Source: an uncultured Bacteroidales bacterium (GTDB lineage: Bacteria > Bacteroidota > Bacteroidia > Bacteroidales > UBA932). Taken from it: DNA of 64,000 nucleotides. Within the stretch, counting starts at the first letter, position 1, and every line of letters begins with the position of its first letter. Shown here in pieces: positions 51,401 to 58,767 of the stretch. Location of the stretch: positions 1 through 64,000 of the forward strand of contig CAMVMG010000007.1 of assembly GCA_947168525.1 (NCBI GenBank), read 5' to 3'. The position numbers and the translations under genes are program-made. The notes under the pieces are model-generated. The model did not search any database. It was not told the origin of the DNA and saw nothing but the letters and a program-made list of their open reading frames with translations.

Positions 51401-51816
51401 ACTGGGATGGCGACTGGGAGTTTGACGGCGAAGGCAAGATTGCCGACAACGGCGGCTCCAACTGCCCGGCTCCGGAAGCCTCCTACTACATGATAGAGGT
51501 GGACCTGACCACGATGACCTATACGCTCACGCCCATCAAGTCCATCGGCATCGTGGGACCTGCCCAGGCCGGTGGCTGGGATGCCGACACGGATATGACC
51601 TATAACGCCGAAACCGGTGCCTGGGAAGCTTCCGTGACCTTGTCGGCCGGCGAGATGAAGTTCCGTGCCAATGACGATTGGGCCATCAACTGGGGCGCTG
51701 CCGAAGAAGGCCTGTGCCAGAATGGCGGCAACCTCACCGTCGAGGCCGGCACGTACGACATCTCCCTGTACGCCTGGTGTGACGGAAAGGCCTACTGCTC
51801 CATGAAGCAGAAGTAA
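48454..51816 (+). CDS. susE: Giant SusE/SusF-like surface starch-binding lipoprotein
   Basis: The 1120-aa lipoprotein (lipobox V-A-V-S-C, Cys at residue 20) starts with a SusE N-terminal Ig-like domain (about 25-155). It then carries about nine starch-binding-type beta-sandwich modules. Modules 1-3 are near-identical 112-residue repeats (V-I-G-S-F-N-S-W core, K-F-R-K-D-A-D-W motif). Later ones (W-S-L-I-G-T-L-N-G-T, Y-T-L-I-G-M-I-N-G-T, Y-M-I-G-S-E-F-G-G-W-D-W and others) are more divergent. Known SusE and SusF have two or three binding modules in about 390-490 aa, so this is unusually long. It has no catalytic residues; it should hold starch on the cell surface for the SusG-like amylase encoded next. 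Confidence 0.92.
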   Translation: MKKILSILSAGILALVAVSCVEEQLAVFDASKATAPVINEYLMTDDGLTVTFTPGSTNQNFNTEMGLNHWLVITSLNGSSVNESIASTVKGNVISISTTNLSKALMAMGYPEGTTVSLEMVIRASMQEQARDNGRNGYIDSDGKISIPAYEVYLPTGDPYGRYTEKSPWSLIGSFNGWADDYEMWTNGTLHVAKAVQLAAGDEVKFRKDADWTVNFGYADGVSSYTLGEDFSLGQDGANIVIAEDGLYDFILDDAAGTARIISSVAQQEDPYAAYKDVSPWSVIGSFNSWAGDVEMVTNGTLHVAKNVTLAAGDEFKFRKDADWAVNYGYADGVSSYTLDEEFSVGQDGANIVIAEDGAYDLFLDPENATAKIIKTQAITIDPYAAYKDVSPWSVIGSFNSWGGDVEMVTNGTLHVAKAVALNAGDEWKFRKDADWAVNFGYAEGVSSYTLGEEFALGQDGANIVLAEDGVYDFILDPENATGKIIVSVAVDQPEPPAPVEKPKMWSLIGTLNGTSWDTDFDMTNTSGDIWMIRSVKVTASDEFKIRADHDWAKSVGGPEENSTSTISADNPYGVYKPELGKAFEAKDKNIQIGKDGLFDVTYDYAAQTILIEEHVAAYTLIGMINGTEWNTDFALKENNGVWTSEVVKINGGFKIRYDYSWADENTYGVEAGFEPQIGVPFTATQPGSDIKLAEGDYKVQFTPATKEVVISAVNFPEHLYMIGSEFGGWDWNSDGVVEMVPVVYQPDWGDGCNKSEAQFWTVRYFTANEGFKFCSQRAWNGDFWGLDTNEGFVESGGNCTVTESGFYLVHVDLKRSIVHVEPARVYGIGPCFGGYNTAMDEALFKADGKQLKITAQAGGELRMYVESAISNSDWWTREFIILDDKIDYRGDDEGQGDQTRVSVLQNQVITLDFNAGTGSITGEGEQPQPTGFGDYIYAIGGDTGWSTCYALRSSQEGGVNTGKYKGFGYLSQEFKFKPNEDNWDGDWEFDGEGKIADNGGSNCPAPEASYYMIEVDLTTMTYTLTPIKSIGIVGPAQAGGWDADTDMTYNAETGAWEASVTLSAGEMKFRANDDWAINWGAAEEGLCQNGGNLTVEAGTYDISLYAWCDGKAYCSMKQK
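48925..49932 (+). repeat. Three tandem 336-bp repeats inside susE
   Basis: Units start at 48925, 49261 and 49597, exactly 336 bp (112 codons) apart, each beginning with a GAC-CC(T/G)-TAT Asp-Pro-Tyr codon trio. Units 2 and 3 are the most alike; unit 1 is more diverged. They encode whole binding modules, so gain or loss of a unit would keep the frame. Confidence 0.9.
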
Positions 51817-51876
51817 TGTTCTTTCGGACGGGAGCCCCTGACCGGACTCCCGTCTGCCAATTGATAACGACGCGCC

Positions 51877-54147
51877 ATGAAAAGATTCCTTTCTATGGCC
51901 CTTGCCGCAGTGCTGGTCTTTGCCGCCTGCCAGGAGCCCAAGCCCCAGGAAGAAGAGCTCACCTTCTCCGTAACCCCCGCATCCCTGTCCTTCAAGGCGG
52001 AGGATTCATCCGTCAAACTGGTCACCGTGAGCACCAACGGCAGCTGGACCGCCACTCCCGCCGGGGAGTGGATCCATTTGGACAAGACCTCCGGCAGCGG
52101 CAACGCCTCCATCTCCGTTACGGCATCGGCCAACACGGAGGAGGTGGTCCGTTCGGCCAACATCCTGGTCATCGGGAACAAGGAGGGATCCAAGGAGCAG
52201 CAGTTCTCCGTGAGCGTTACCCAGGAAGAATCCGGGAACCATACCCTGGTGCCTTCTCCGGCTGCCTTTGACGGCAACAAGCGCTCTTCCACCACCTATC
52301 AGCTGCTGGTATATTCCTTTGCCGACAGCGATGGTGACGGGGTGGGGGACTTCAACGGCATCACCTCCAAGCTGGACTATTTGGACGCCCTGGGCGTAAC
52401 GGCCCTGTGGCTTTCACCCGCGCATCCCACGAGTTCCTATCACGGATACGACGTGAACGACTACAATGCGCTGAACCCGGCCTTCGGCACGGAAGCCGAT
52501 TTCAAATCCCTGATAGACAAAGCCCACGAAAAAGGCATCAAAATTTACATGGACTTTGTCCTGAATCACAGCGGGTCCAACCATCCCTGGTTCAAAAGTG
52601 TCAAGGCAGACCCTGCCGGAAGCCCCTACAGGGACTATTATGTCCTGTCCAAGAACTATTCAGCCGAAGCCTCTTCCGGAAAGATAGACAACTACGGGGG
52701 AGGGACCTCGATCGGCATGGGGAACTGGCATTCCCTGGGCGACGGGGAAATCGGCTACAAAGGCCGGCTGCACTTCAAGGTACAGACCAGCGGCGGAAAG
52801 CCGTCCAAGGTCACCGTGACCCAGACAGACGGTCCTGTGACCGGCAGCGTCTCCAATCCAGCACTGTGGATCTATGCCGGCAATCCCGCCCAGGAGTACC
52901 CGATGGAAAAGACGGCCGACAATACCTATGAGGTGACGGCCGATATCGACACGCCCTGGGGGTTCCTGGTGCGCACCGTGAGCGGAAACTCCTGGCCGGA
53001 CGGCACCAAGTTCGGAGCGAAAGGCGGCAACAATGTCGTCACTTTCGGGGAGCCCCTGTCCCTGACCACCTCCGACGCCCAGGATATCGTCTTCGGCGCC
53101 ACGACCTACTACCTGGCCAGTTTCGCAGAATCCATGCCCGACCTGAACTATGGCAAATACACGGAATGTGAAAAATCGCCCGCATTCAAAGCCACGGTAG
53201 AGGCCGCCACAAAATGGGTGAACATGGGTGTGGACGGTTTCCGTCTGGATGCCGTCGTGTGGGTCTATCAGGCGCAGGCCAGGGCCAACGTCCGTTTCCT
53301 GAGCGAGTGGTACAAGGCCGTCAATGCCGCCTACAAGGCCGCCGGCCATGCCGACGATATCTTCATGGTGGGAGAGGCCTGGTACAACGGACACGGCGAA
53401 GAGACCAAATACTACCAGGGCCTTCCTTCCTGCTTTGAATTCGACTACTGGGGCAAGTTGAAGAATGCCGTGAACGGAACCGCAAGCGGTTATGCGAGCG
53501 CCGTGATGAGCTTTATCGCGGACCATGCCGCCCAGCGCGGAAGCACCGCCCCGGCCGCCATCACGTCCTTCCATATGACCAACCACGACCAGGACCGTGC
53601 TGCCGGCGAGCTGGGCAAAGATCTGGCCAAGGAAAAGCAGGCGGCGGCCATGCTGCTTACCTCACCCGGCAAGCCCTTTATCTATCAGGGCGAGGAACTG
53701 GGCTACTGGGGCACCAAGAGCGGCGGCGACGAGTATGTCCGCACGCCAATTCTCTGGGACAAGGCCGGGAAAGAATGTGCCAAGAAAGGCGTGAACAACA
53801 AGGTGGACAACAGTATGCTCAAGGCCGGCATCTCCGTTGAAGCACAGCTGGAGGACGAAAACAGCCTGCTCACATTCTACCAGAGCTGGAGCCGCCTGAG
53901 AAACACCTATCCTGCCCTGGCCGAGGGCGAAATGACTCAGAGTTCCATCAGTGGCTCTACCATCGCCTCCTGGTACATGAGCACAGGGGCACAGAAACTG
54001 CTGGTAATCCACAACGGCGCCGGTGCGGAAAAGACCGTCACCGTTTCCGACTCCATGGCAAAACCCGTAGCCTTGCTGGGCAGCGCCACCACCTCCGGGA
54101 ACGAGCTCACCCTGGGAGCCCATTCTTCTGTTGTGTTTGAACTGTAG
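51877..54147 (+). CDS. susG: SusG-like GH13 alpha-amylase lipoprotein with BACON domain
   Basis: The 756-aa outer-surface amylase cuts bound starch. It has a lipobox (V-F-A-A-C, Cys at residue 15), a BACON domain (about 25-117, with N-G-S-W-T-A-T-P near 53-60), then a GH13 barrel. An insertion of about 120 residues (about 290-410) interrupts domain B where SusG carries CBM58. Catalytic residues are D458 (G-F-R-L-D-A), E500 (M-V-G-E-A-W) and D571 (N-H-D-Q-D). The BACON module is additional to classical SusG and may act as a spacer or mucin-binding unit. It follows susE by 60 bp. A frame-shifted open frame at 51816-52271 is a shadow. Confidence 0.94.
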   Translation: MKRFLSMALAAVLVFAACQEPKPQEEELTFSVTPASLSFKAEDSSVKLVTVSTNGSWTATPAGEWIHLDKTSGSGNASISVTASANTEEVVRSANILVIGNKEGSKEQQFSVSVTQEESGNHTLVPSPAAFDGNKRSSTTYQLLVYSFADSDGDGVGDFNGITSKLDYLDALGVTALWLSPAHPTSSYHGYDVNDYNALNPAFGTEADFKSLIDKAHEKGIKIYMDFVLNHSGSNHPWFKSVKADPAGSPYRDYYVLSKNYSAEASSGKIDNYGGGTSIGMGNWHSLGDGEIGYKGRLHFKVQTSGGKPSKVTVTQTDGPVTGSVSNPALWIYAGNPAQEYPMEKTADNTYEVTADIDTPWGFLVRTVSGNSWPDGTKFGAKGGNNVVTFGEPLSLTTSDAQDIVFGATTYYLASFAESMPDLNYGKYTECEKSPAFKATVEAATKWVNMGVDGFRLDAVVWVYQAQARANVRFLSEWYKAVNAAYKAAGHADDIFMVGEAWYNGHGEETKYYQGLPSCFEFDYWGKLKNAVNGTASGYASAVMSFIADHAAQRGSTAPAAITSFHMTNHDQDRAAGELGKDLAKEKQAAAMLLTSPGKPFIYQGEELGYWGTKSGGDEYVRTPILWDKAGKECAKKGVNNKVDNSMLKAGISVEAQLEDENSLLTFYQSWSRLRNTYPALAEGEMTQSSISGSTIASWYMSTGAQKLLVIHNGAGAEKTVTVSDSMAKPVALLGSATTSGNELTLGAHSSVVFEL

Positions 54148-54157
54148 TAATCTAACA

Positions 54158-55282
54158 ATGAACAAACATCTTCTTTATCTGATGCTTCCAGCTGTACTGC
54201 TTGCCTGCGGACAGACACCGGTTCCGGATCCCAATCCGGAACCCGCAAGGCCGGAAGTAGCCACCCCTTCCTTCGCCAAGGGCGCGGACATCAGCTGGCT
54301 CTCCGAGATGGAGCATGACGGGAAAACCTTCAGGAAGGCCGACGGGACCCAGGCAGACCTCCTGGCTGTACTGAAAGACTGTGGCATCAATGCCATCCGG
54401 CTCCGCGTGTGGGTAGACCCTTACAATGGATGGAGTGGCAAGGACGATATGCTAGGGCTGGCCAAAAGAGTCAAGGACGCCGGAATGGCCCTGATGGTAG
54501 ACTTCCACTACAGCGACTTCTTCGCCGACCCTTCCCGGCAGGTGATTCCGTCGGCCTGGGCAGGGGACAAGGACAAGCTGGACAAGATGTGCAGCCATGT
54601 GGCAAGCCACACTACGGAAGTGCTTCAGGCACTGAAAGAAGCGGGTGTTTCTCCGGCCTGGATCCAGGTGGGCAACGAAACCCGCAACGGCATGCTCTGG
54701 CCCGCGGGACAGCTGTGGACCGGGTCTGGTAACATCCCTGACGGCCGCAAACACTTCGCCTCCCTGTACAACGCCGGCTACGACGCCGCCAAGGCCATCT
54801 TCCCCGATGCCCTGGTGATGCCGCACCTGAACAATGCCTACGAAGACAACGCCTGGTGGTTCCAGCAGATAAAAGCAGAGGGCGGCAAGTTCGACGCCAT
54901 CGCCCTAAGCCACTACCCGCAGGCAGAAAGCAAGATGTCGGCCACCCAGTACAACCAGCAGGCCCTTTCCCGCATCAAAGCCCTGTACGACACATTCAAG
55001 ATTCCCGTCTTTGTCTCAGAGGTGGGTGTGATGCCCTCCAAGAGCGACGCCGCTTCCGTGCTCCAGGCTTTCATGACGGAGTTGCGGAAGATAGACGGAT
55101 GCAAGGGCATCTTCTACTGGGAACCGGAAGTGTACGGGAACTGGAAGCCGGCCGTCTATGGCCTGGCTGACGAACTCACGCGCCTCACAGGCACCAAACA
55201 GGGCACCTGGGGCGCCTACAATCAGGGGGCTTTCAACAGCGACGGAAGCCCCTCCGAAATCATGAACGCATTTAAAGACTGA
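54158..55282 (+). CDS. GH53 endo-beta-1,4-galactanase lipoprotein
   Basis: The 374-aa lipoprotein (lipobox V-L-L-A-C near residues 11-15) matches arabinogalactan endo-beta-1,4-galactanases. It has F-A-K-G-A-D-I-S-W-L near 39-48, the conserved I-R-L-R-V-W-V-D-P near 80-88, acid/base E174 (V-G-N-E-T) and nucleophile E288 (V-S-E-V-G). The family cuts beta-1,4-galactan side chains of pectin. I chose the ATG at 54158, since the in-frame upstream codons lie in the previous gene's tail. It is embedded between GH13 genes in a starch locus, which is unexpected. Only 4 bp separate it from the next gene, so it belongs to the same transcript. Confidence 0.92.
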   Translation: MNKHLLYLMLPAVLLACGQTPVPDPNPEPARPEVATPSFAKGADISWLSEMEHDGKTFRKADGTQADLLAVLKDCGINAIRLRVWVDPYNGWSGKDDMLGLAKRVKDAGMALMVDFHYSDFFADPSRQVIPSAWAGDKDKLDKMCSHVASHTTEVLQALKEAGVSPAWIQVGNETRNGMLWPAGQLWTGSGNIPDGRKHFASLYNAGYDAAKAIFPDALVMPHLNNAYEDNAWWFQQIKAEGGKFDAIALSHYPQAESKMSATQYNQQALSRIKALYDTFKIPVFVSEVGVMPSKSDAASVLQAFMTELRKIDGCKGIFYWEPEVYGNWKPAVYGLADELTRLTGTKQGTWGAYNQGAFNSDGSPSEIMNAFKD

Positions 55283-55286
55283 CCAT

Positions 55287-56720
55287 ATGAAACGAGTTTT
55301 AACGGCCGCAGCCATGCTGCTGGCACTGGTTTCCTGCAAGAAACAGGCAGAAACCCCCGCATTCCATCCCGAATGGACCTACAACTCTGTAATATACGAA
55401 GTAAACATCCGCCAGTTCTCGCCGGAAGGCACTTTCAAGGGGGTGGAAGCCCAGCTTCCGCGTCTGAAGGAACTGGGGGTGGACATCCTCTGGCTGATGC
55501 CCATGTATGAGATTGGCGTTGAAGGCCGGAAGGGCACCCTGGGCTCTTATTACGCCATTTCCGACTACAAGAAAGTGAACCCCGAATTCGGCACCATGGA
55601 AGACTTCGAGCAGCTGCTCAAGGCAGCCCATTCCATGGGCTTCAAGGTAATCCTGGACTGGGTGGCCAACCAGACCGCCCCGGACCATGTGTGGATGAGC
55701 GAAAAACCGGCCGATTTCTACGAGCGCGACGCCGAGGGCAACGCCATCTGGGAATACGACTGGACCGACACCCGCTCCCTGAACTATGAGAACCAGGAAG
55801 TCTGGTGGGCCCAGGACGATGCCATGCGTTTCTGGCTGGAAAAGGGCGTGGACGGTTTCCGCTGCGACGCAGCAGGGGAAGTGCCTGCCGACTTCTGGAA
55901 AGGCATCCTGCCCAGGATGAATGCCGACTATCCGGAGATTTACCTGCTGGCCGAGGCCGAACGCGAGAACCTGGCAGACCCGCTGGAGACTTTCGACGCC
56001 AACTACGCCTGGGAGCTGCATCACCTGCTTAACAGCCTGGCCCAGGGCAGCAAGGGCGTGCAGGACCTGAAGGACTACGTGACCCGTGATGCCGCCCGTT
56101 TTCCCAAGGAGGCATATCGGCTTACCTTCACCTCCAACCACGACGAGAATTCCTGGTCGGGTACCGAGTTCGAGCGTGAAGGCGCTGCGGCCAATGCCTG
56201 CGCCGTGCTCTGCTTCACCCTCCCGAACTCCCAGCCGCTCATCTACACGGGCCAGGAGATTGGACTTTCCCGCCGACTGGAATTCTTTGAGAAAGACCCC
56301 ATTACCGACTGGAGTGCCAACGAGTACACCACCTTCTGGAAGACGCTGGCAGACCTCAAGCACGACCACCCCGCCCTGGCCGCCGGGGAAAGAGGCGGCC
56401 AGATGGTCTGGTGGGAAGCCCCGGATGGCTGGGTGGCCTTCCACCGCGAGCTGAAAGACGACATGGTCATTGTCCTGGCCAACTTCGGCGTTCCCGTGAA
56501 GCAGGAAGCCGCTGAGGTGAAGGCCGATGCCAACGACAACCGTCCGCAGGGCGACCTGGTGGCCGAGCCTTTCCTGAATCTGCAGTCCGACCCTGTCACC
56601 ATGACGCTCAACTTGAAGGGTGAATACAAGAACGTGTTCACCGGTGAAGTCATTGTGCCTCCCTACAATATTACGCTTGCCCCGGGTGATTACATGGTAT
56701 TAACCAAAATCAACAAATGA
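55287..56720 (+). CDS. GH13 alpha-amylase-family lipoprotein
   Basis: The 477-aa protein has a lipobox (L-V-S-C, Cys near residue 17) and a GH13 barrel starting directly after the linker (V-I-Y-E-V-N-I-R-Q-F near 33-42). Catalytic residues are nucleophile D194 (G-F-R-C-D-A), acid/base E223 (L-L-A-E-A-E) and D286 (S-N-H-D-E-N). A short C-terminal beta domain ends the protein. It is probably periplasmic or membrane-bound and acts on short maltooligosaccharides, but exact specificity cannot be read. Its TGA overlaps the ATG of the next GH13 gene by 4 bp. Confidence 0.92.
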   Translation: MKRVLTAAAMLLALVSCKKQAETPAFHPEWTYNSVIYEVNIRQFSPEGTFKGVEAQLPRLKELGVDILWLMPMYEIGVEGRKGTLGSYYAISDYKKVNPEFGTMEDFEQLLKAAHSMGFKVILDWVANQTAPDHVWMSEKPADFYERDAEGNAIWEYDWTDTRSLNYENQEVWWAQDDAMRFWLEKGVDGFRCDAAGEVPADFWKGILPRMNADYPEIYLLAEAERENLADPLETFDANYAWELHHLLNSLAQGSKGVQDLKDYVTRDAARFPKEAYRLTFTSNHDENSWSGTEFEREGAAANACAVLCFTLPNSQPLIYTGQEIGLSRRLEFFEKDPITDWSANEYTTFWKTLADLKHDHPALAAGERGGQMVWWEAPDGWVAFHRELKDDMVIVLANFGVPVKQEAAEVKADANDNRPQGDLVAEPFLNLQSDPVTMTLNLKGEYKNVFTGEVIVPPYNITLAPGDYMVLTKINK

Positions 56721-58711
56721 AAAAGACTATTCTGATGGCAGCTGTCGCCCTTTCCGCCGCCTGCTCGGCTCCCCATTCCCTGAATCCTGCCGACGTGGAA
56801 GAGGCGACCTCCCAAGTAACCCGCGTTGAACCGCTGAGCTGGTGGACCGGCATGAAGACGGACCTCCAGCTCCTGATCCAGGGACCGGACATCGCCTCCT
56901 ACGACGTGTCTATTCCCGGAAACGGCCTCAAGGTGAAGGAAATCCACAAAGCCGACCATCCCGACTTCCTCTTCGTGGATGTGGAAGTATCTGCCCAGGC
57001 CCCGGCGGACACCTATTATCTGGTGTTCTCCAGGGACGGGAAGTCCTTCAAGTATCCGTACCTGATCCGGGAACGGGAGAAGGGGAGTGCCGCCCGCGAG
57101 AGTTTCACCACGGCCGATATGATCTACCTGATTATGCCAGACCGCTTTGCGTCGGCCTTCGGGGACAATGACGAGGCCTGGCAGGGAGGGGAGTACTTCG
57201 ACGGCTCCGCCCGTCCCTGGACGGTGCCCGCCACGCTGGACAAGGTGGACCGGAAGGATGCGGTGGCCCGCCACGGCGGCGACATCCAGGGGATCATCGA
57301 CCATCTGGATTACATCGCGGACCTGGGAGCCACGGCCATCTGGTGCACCCCGCTGCTGCTGGACAACCAGCCGCAGGAGAGTTATCACGGCTATGCCTGC
57401 GCAGACTACTATCACATCGACCCCCGTTTCGGCGACAACGAGCACTACAAGACGTTTGTGGCCAAGGCACACGAGAAAGGCCTGAAGGTGATCATGGACA
57501 TTGTGACCAACCACTGCGGCACCGCACACTGGTGGATGGATAACCCGCCCTTTAAGGACTGGTACCATGTGAACGATCCGTACATGCAGATGAACGCCCT
57601 GTTCTCCGTATACATGGATCCGCATGCCTCCGTCCGTGACCGGGAACGCCAGGAAAGCGGCTGGTTTGTGCCTTCCATGCCGGATATGAACCTGGACAAT
57701 CCTTTTGTGCTCAAATACTTCCAGCAATGGGCCATCTGGTGGGTGGAATACGCCGGCCTGGACGGTCTTCGCGTAGATACCTATCCGTACAATGAACCGG
57801 AACCGATGAGCCAGTGGTGCAAGGCTGTGCTGGAAGAGTATCCGGATATGAACATCGTAGGGGAGTGCTGGGATATGAACATCCCGCAGGTAGCCTACTG
57901 GCAGAAGGACAATCCCAACAAGAACGGATTCAATTCCAATCTGCCTTCCATCATGGACTTTCCGCTGCAGCAGGCCCTCCTGCGCGCGCTTACCGAGGAC
58001 CAGGTGAACTGGGACGAGGGCATGACCCGTATCTACACGGTCCTGGCCCAGGATTTTGCCTACCAGGACTTGTCCCATATGCTCACCTTCTTTGCCAACC
58101 ACGACCATGCCCGCACCGGAGACGTGCTGGGGCAGGATCCGGCCCGGATGAAACTGGCCATTGCCCTGCTGTGCACCCTCCGCGGCATCCCGCAGCTTTA
58201 TTATGGGGATGAGATGATGTTCCTGGAGCGCAAGGACGTTCCCAGCCACGACGGCGCCAAGCGGATCGACTTCCCGGGCGGCTGGGAAGGGGACGCCGAC
58301 AACCTGTTCTCCGCACAGGGGAGGGCATCGGCCTCGGAGATGTATGCATCGGCCGCCGAGCTGCACGACTATGCCCGGACGCTCTTCCGCTGGAGGAAGG
58401 GCTGCAAGGCTGTCCAGGAAGGGGAAACGCTCCATTTCCTGTCCCGGAAGAACGAGGGCGCGGTGAACATCACCGACAACACCTACGCCTTCTTCCGCTA
58501 CACAGACACGGATGCCGTTTTTGTATACATCAACAATACGGCCGAACCGCGCACGCTGGACTGGAACCATTACCGGGAGTTTGTTTCCGGCCCTGTCACC
58601 GGCCGTGACGTGCTCACGGGGGAAGAGATGGTGCTGAAGGACGGCGTTTCCGTGCTGCCCAAGAGCGCACTCATCGTGGAGTTTTCACGTAACAACCAGA
58701 ATAACAAATAG
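56717..58711 (+). CDS. susA: SusA-like neopullulanase (GH13 with N-terminal cyclomaltodextrinase-type domain)
   Basis: The 664-aa enzyme has a signal peptide that ends near A-A-C-S-A (possible lipoprotein Cys at residue 15). A beta-sandwich N-terminal domain (about 25-120) of the cyclomaltodextrinase/neopullulanase type follows, then a GH13 barrel. Catalytic residues are D354 (G-L-R-V-D-T), E383 (V-G-E-C-W) and D463 (N-H-D-H-A). SusA-like enzymes cut maltooligosaccharides in the periplasm after SusC import. It is translationally coupled to the preceding GH13 gene and followed by a hairpin before the GH97 gene. Confidence 0.92.
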   Translation: MKKTILMAAVALSAACSAPHSLNPADVEEATSQVTRVEPLSWWTGMKTDLQLLIQGPDIASYDVSIPGNGLKVKEIHKADHPDFLFVDVEVSAQAPADTYYLVFSRDGKSFKYPYLIREREKGSAARESFTTADMIYLIMPDRFASAFGDNDEAWQGGEYFDGSARPWTVPATLDKVDRKDAVARHGGDIQGIIDHLDYIADLGATAIWCTPLLLDNQPQESYHGYACADYYHIDPRFGDNEHYKTFVAKAHEKGLKVIMDIVTNHCGTAHWWMDNPPFKDWYHVNDPYMQMNALFSVYMDPHASVRDRERQESGWFVPSMPDMNLDNPFVLKYFQQWAIWWVEYAGLDGLRVDTYPYNEPEPMSQWCKAVLEEYPDMNIVGECWDMNIPQVAYWQKDNPNKNGFNSNLPSIMDFPLQQALLRALTEDQVNWDEGMTRIYTVLAQDFAYQDLSHMLTFFANHDHARTGDVLGQDPARMKLAIALLCTLRGIPQLYYGDEMMFLERKDVPSHDGAKRIDFPGGWEGDADNLFSAQGRASASEMYASAAELHDYARTLFRWRKGCKAVQEGETLHFLSRKNEGAVNITDNTYAFFRYTDTDAVFVYINNTAEPRTLDWNHYREFVSGPVTGRDVLTGEEMVLKDGVSVLPKSALIVEFSRNNQNNK

Positions 58712-58719
58712 TTACGCCA

Positions 58720-58749
58720 ATACCCTGCTGTCAGCATGCGGCAGGGTAT
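58720..58749 (+). terminator. Hairpin between the GH13 and GH97 genes
   Basis: ATACCCTGC (58720-58728) and GCAGGGTAT (58741-58749) form a perfect 9-bp stem. There is no long T-tract, so partial termination or RNA processing is as likely as full termination. Confidence 0.55.
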
Positions 58750-58767
58750 TCAAATAAGTGATTGAAT

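Noticed and set aside
51816..52271. 151-codon plus-strand frame overlapping the start of the SusG-like gene
   Set aside because: It is an out-of-frame shadow; the lipoprotein signal, BACON and GH13 domains are all in the frame starting at 51877.
56690..58570. 626-codon minus-strand frame opposite the susA-like gene
   Set aside because: Shadow of the GH13 gene whose catalytic residues are all visible on the plus strand.
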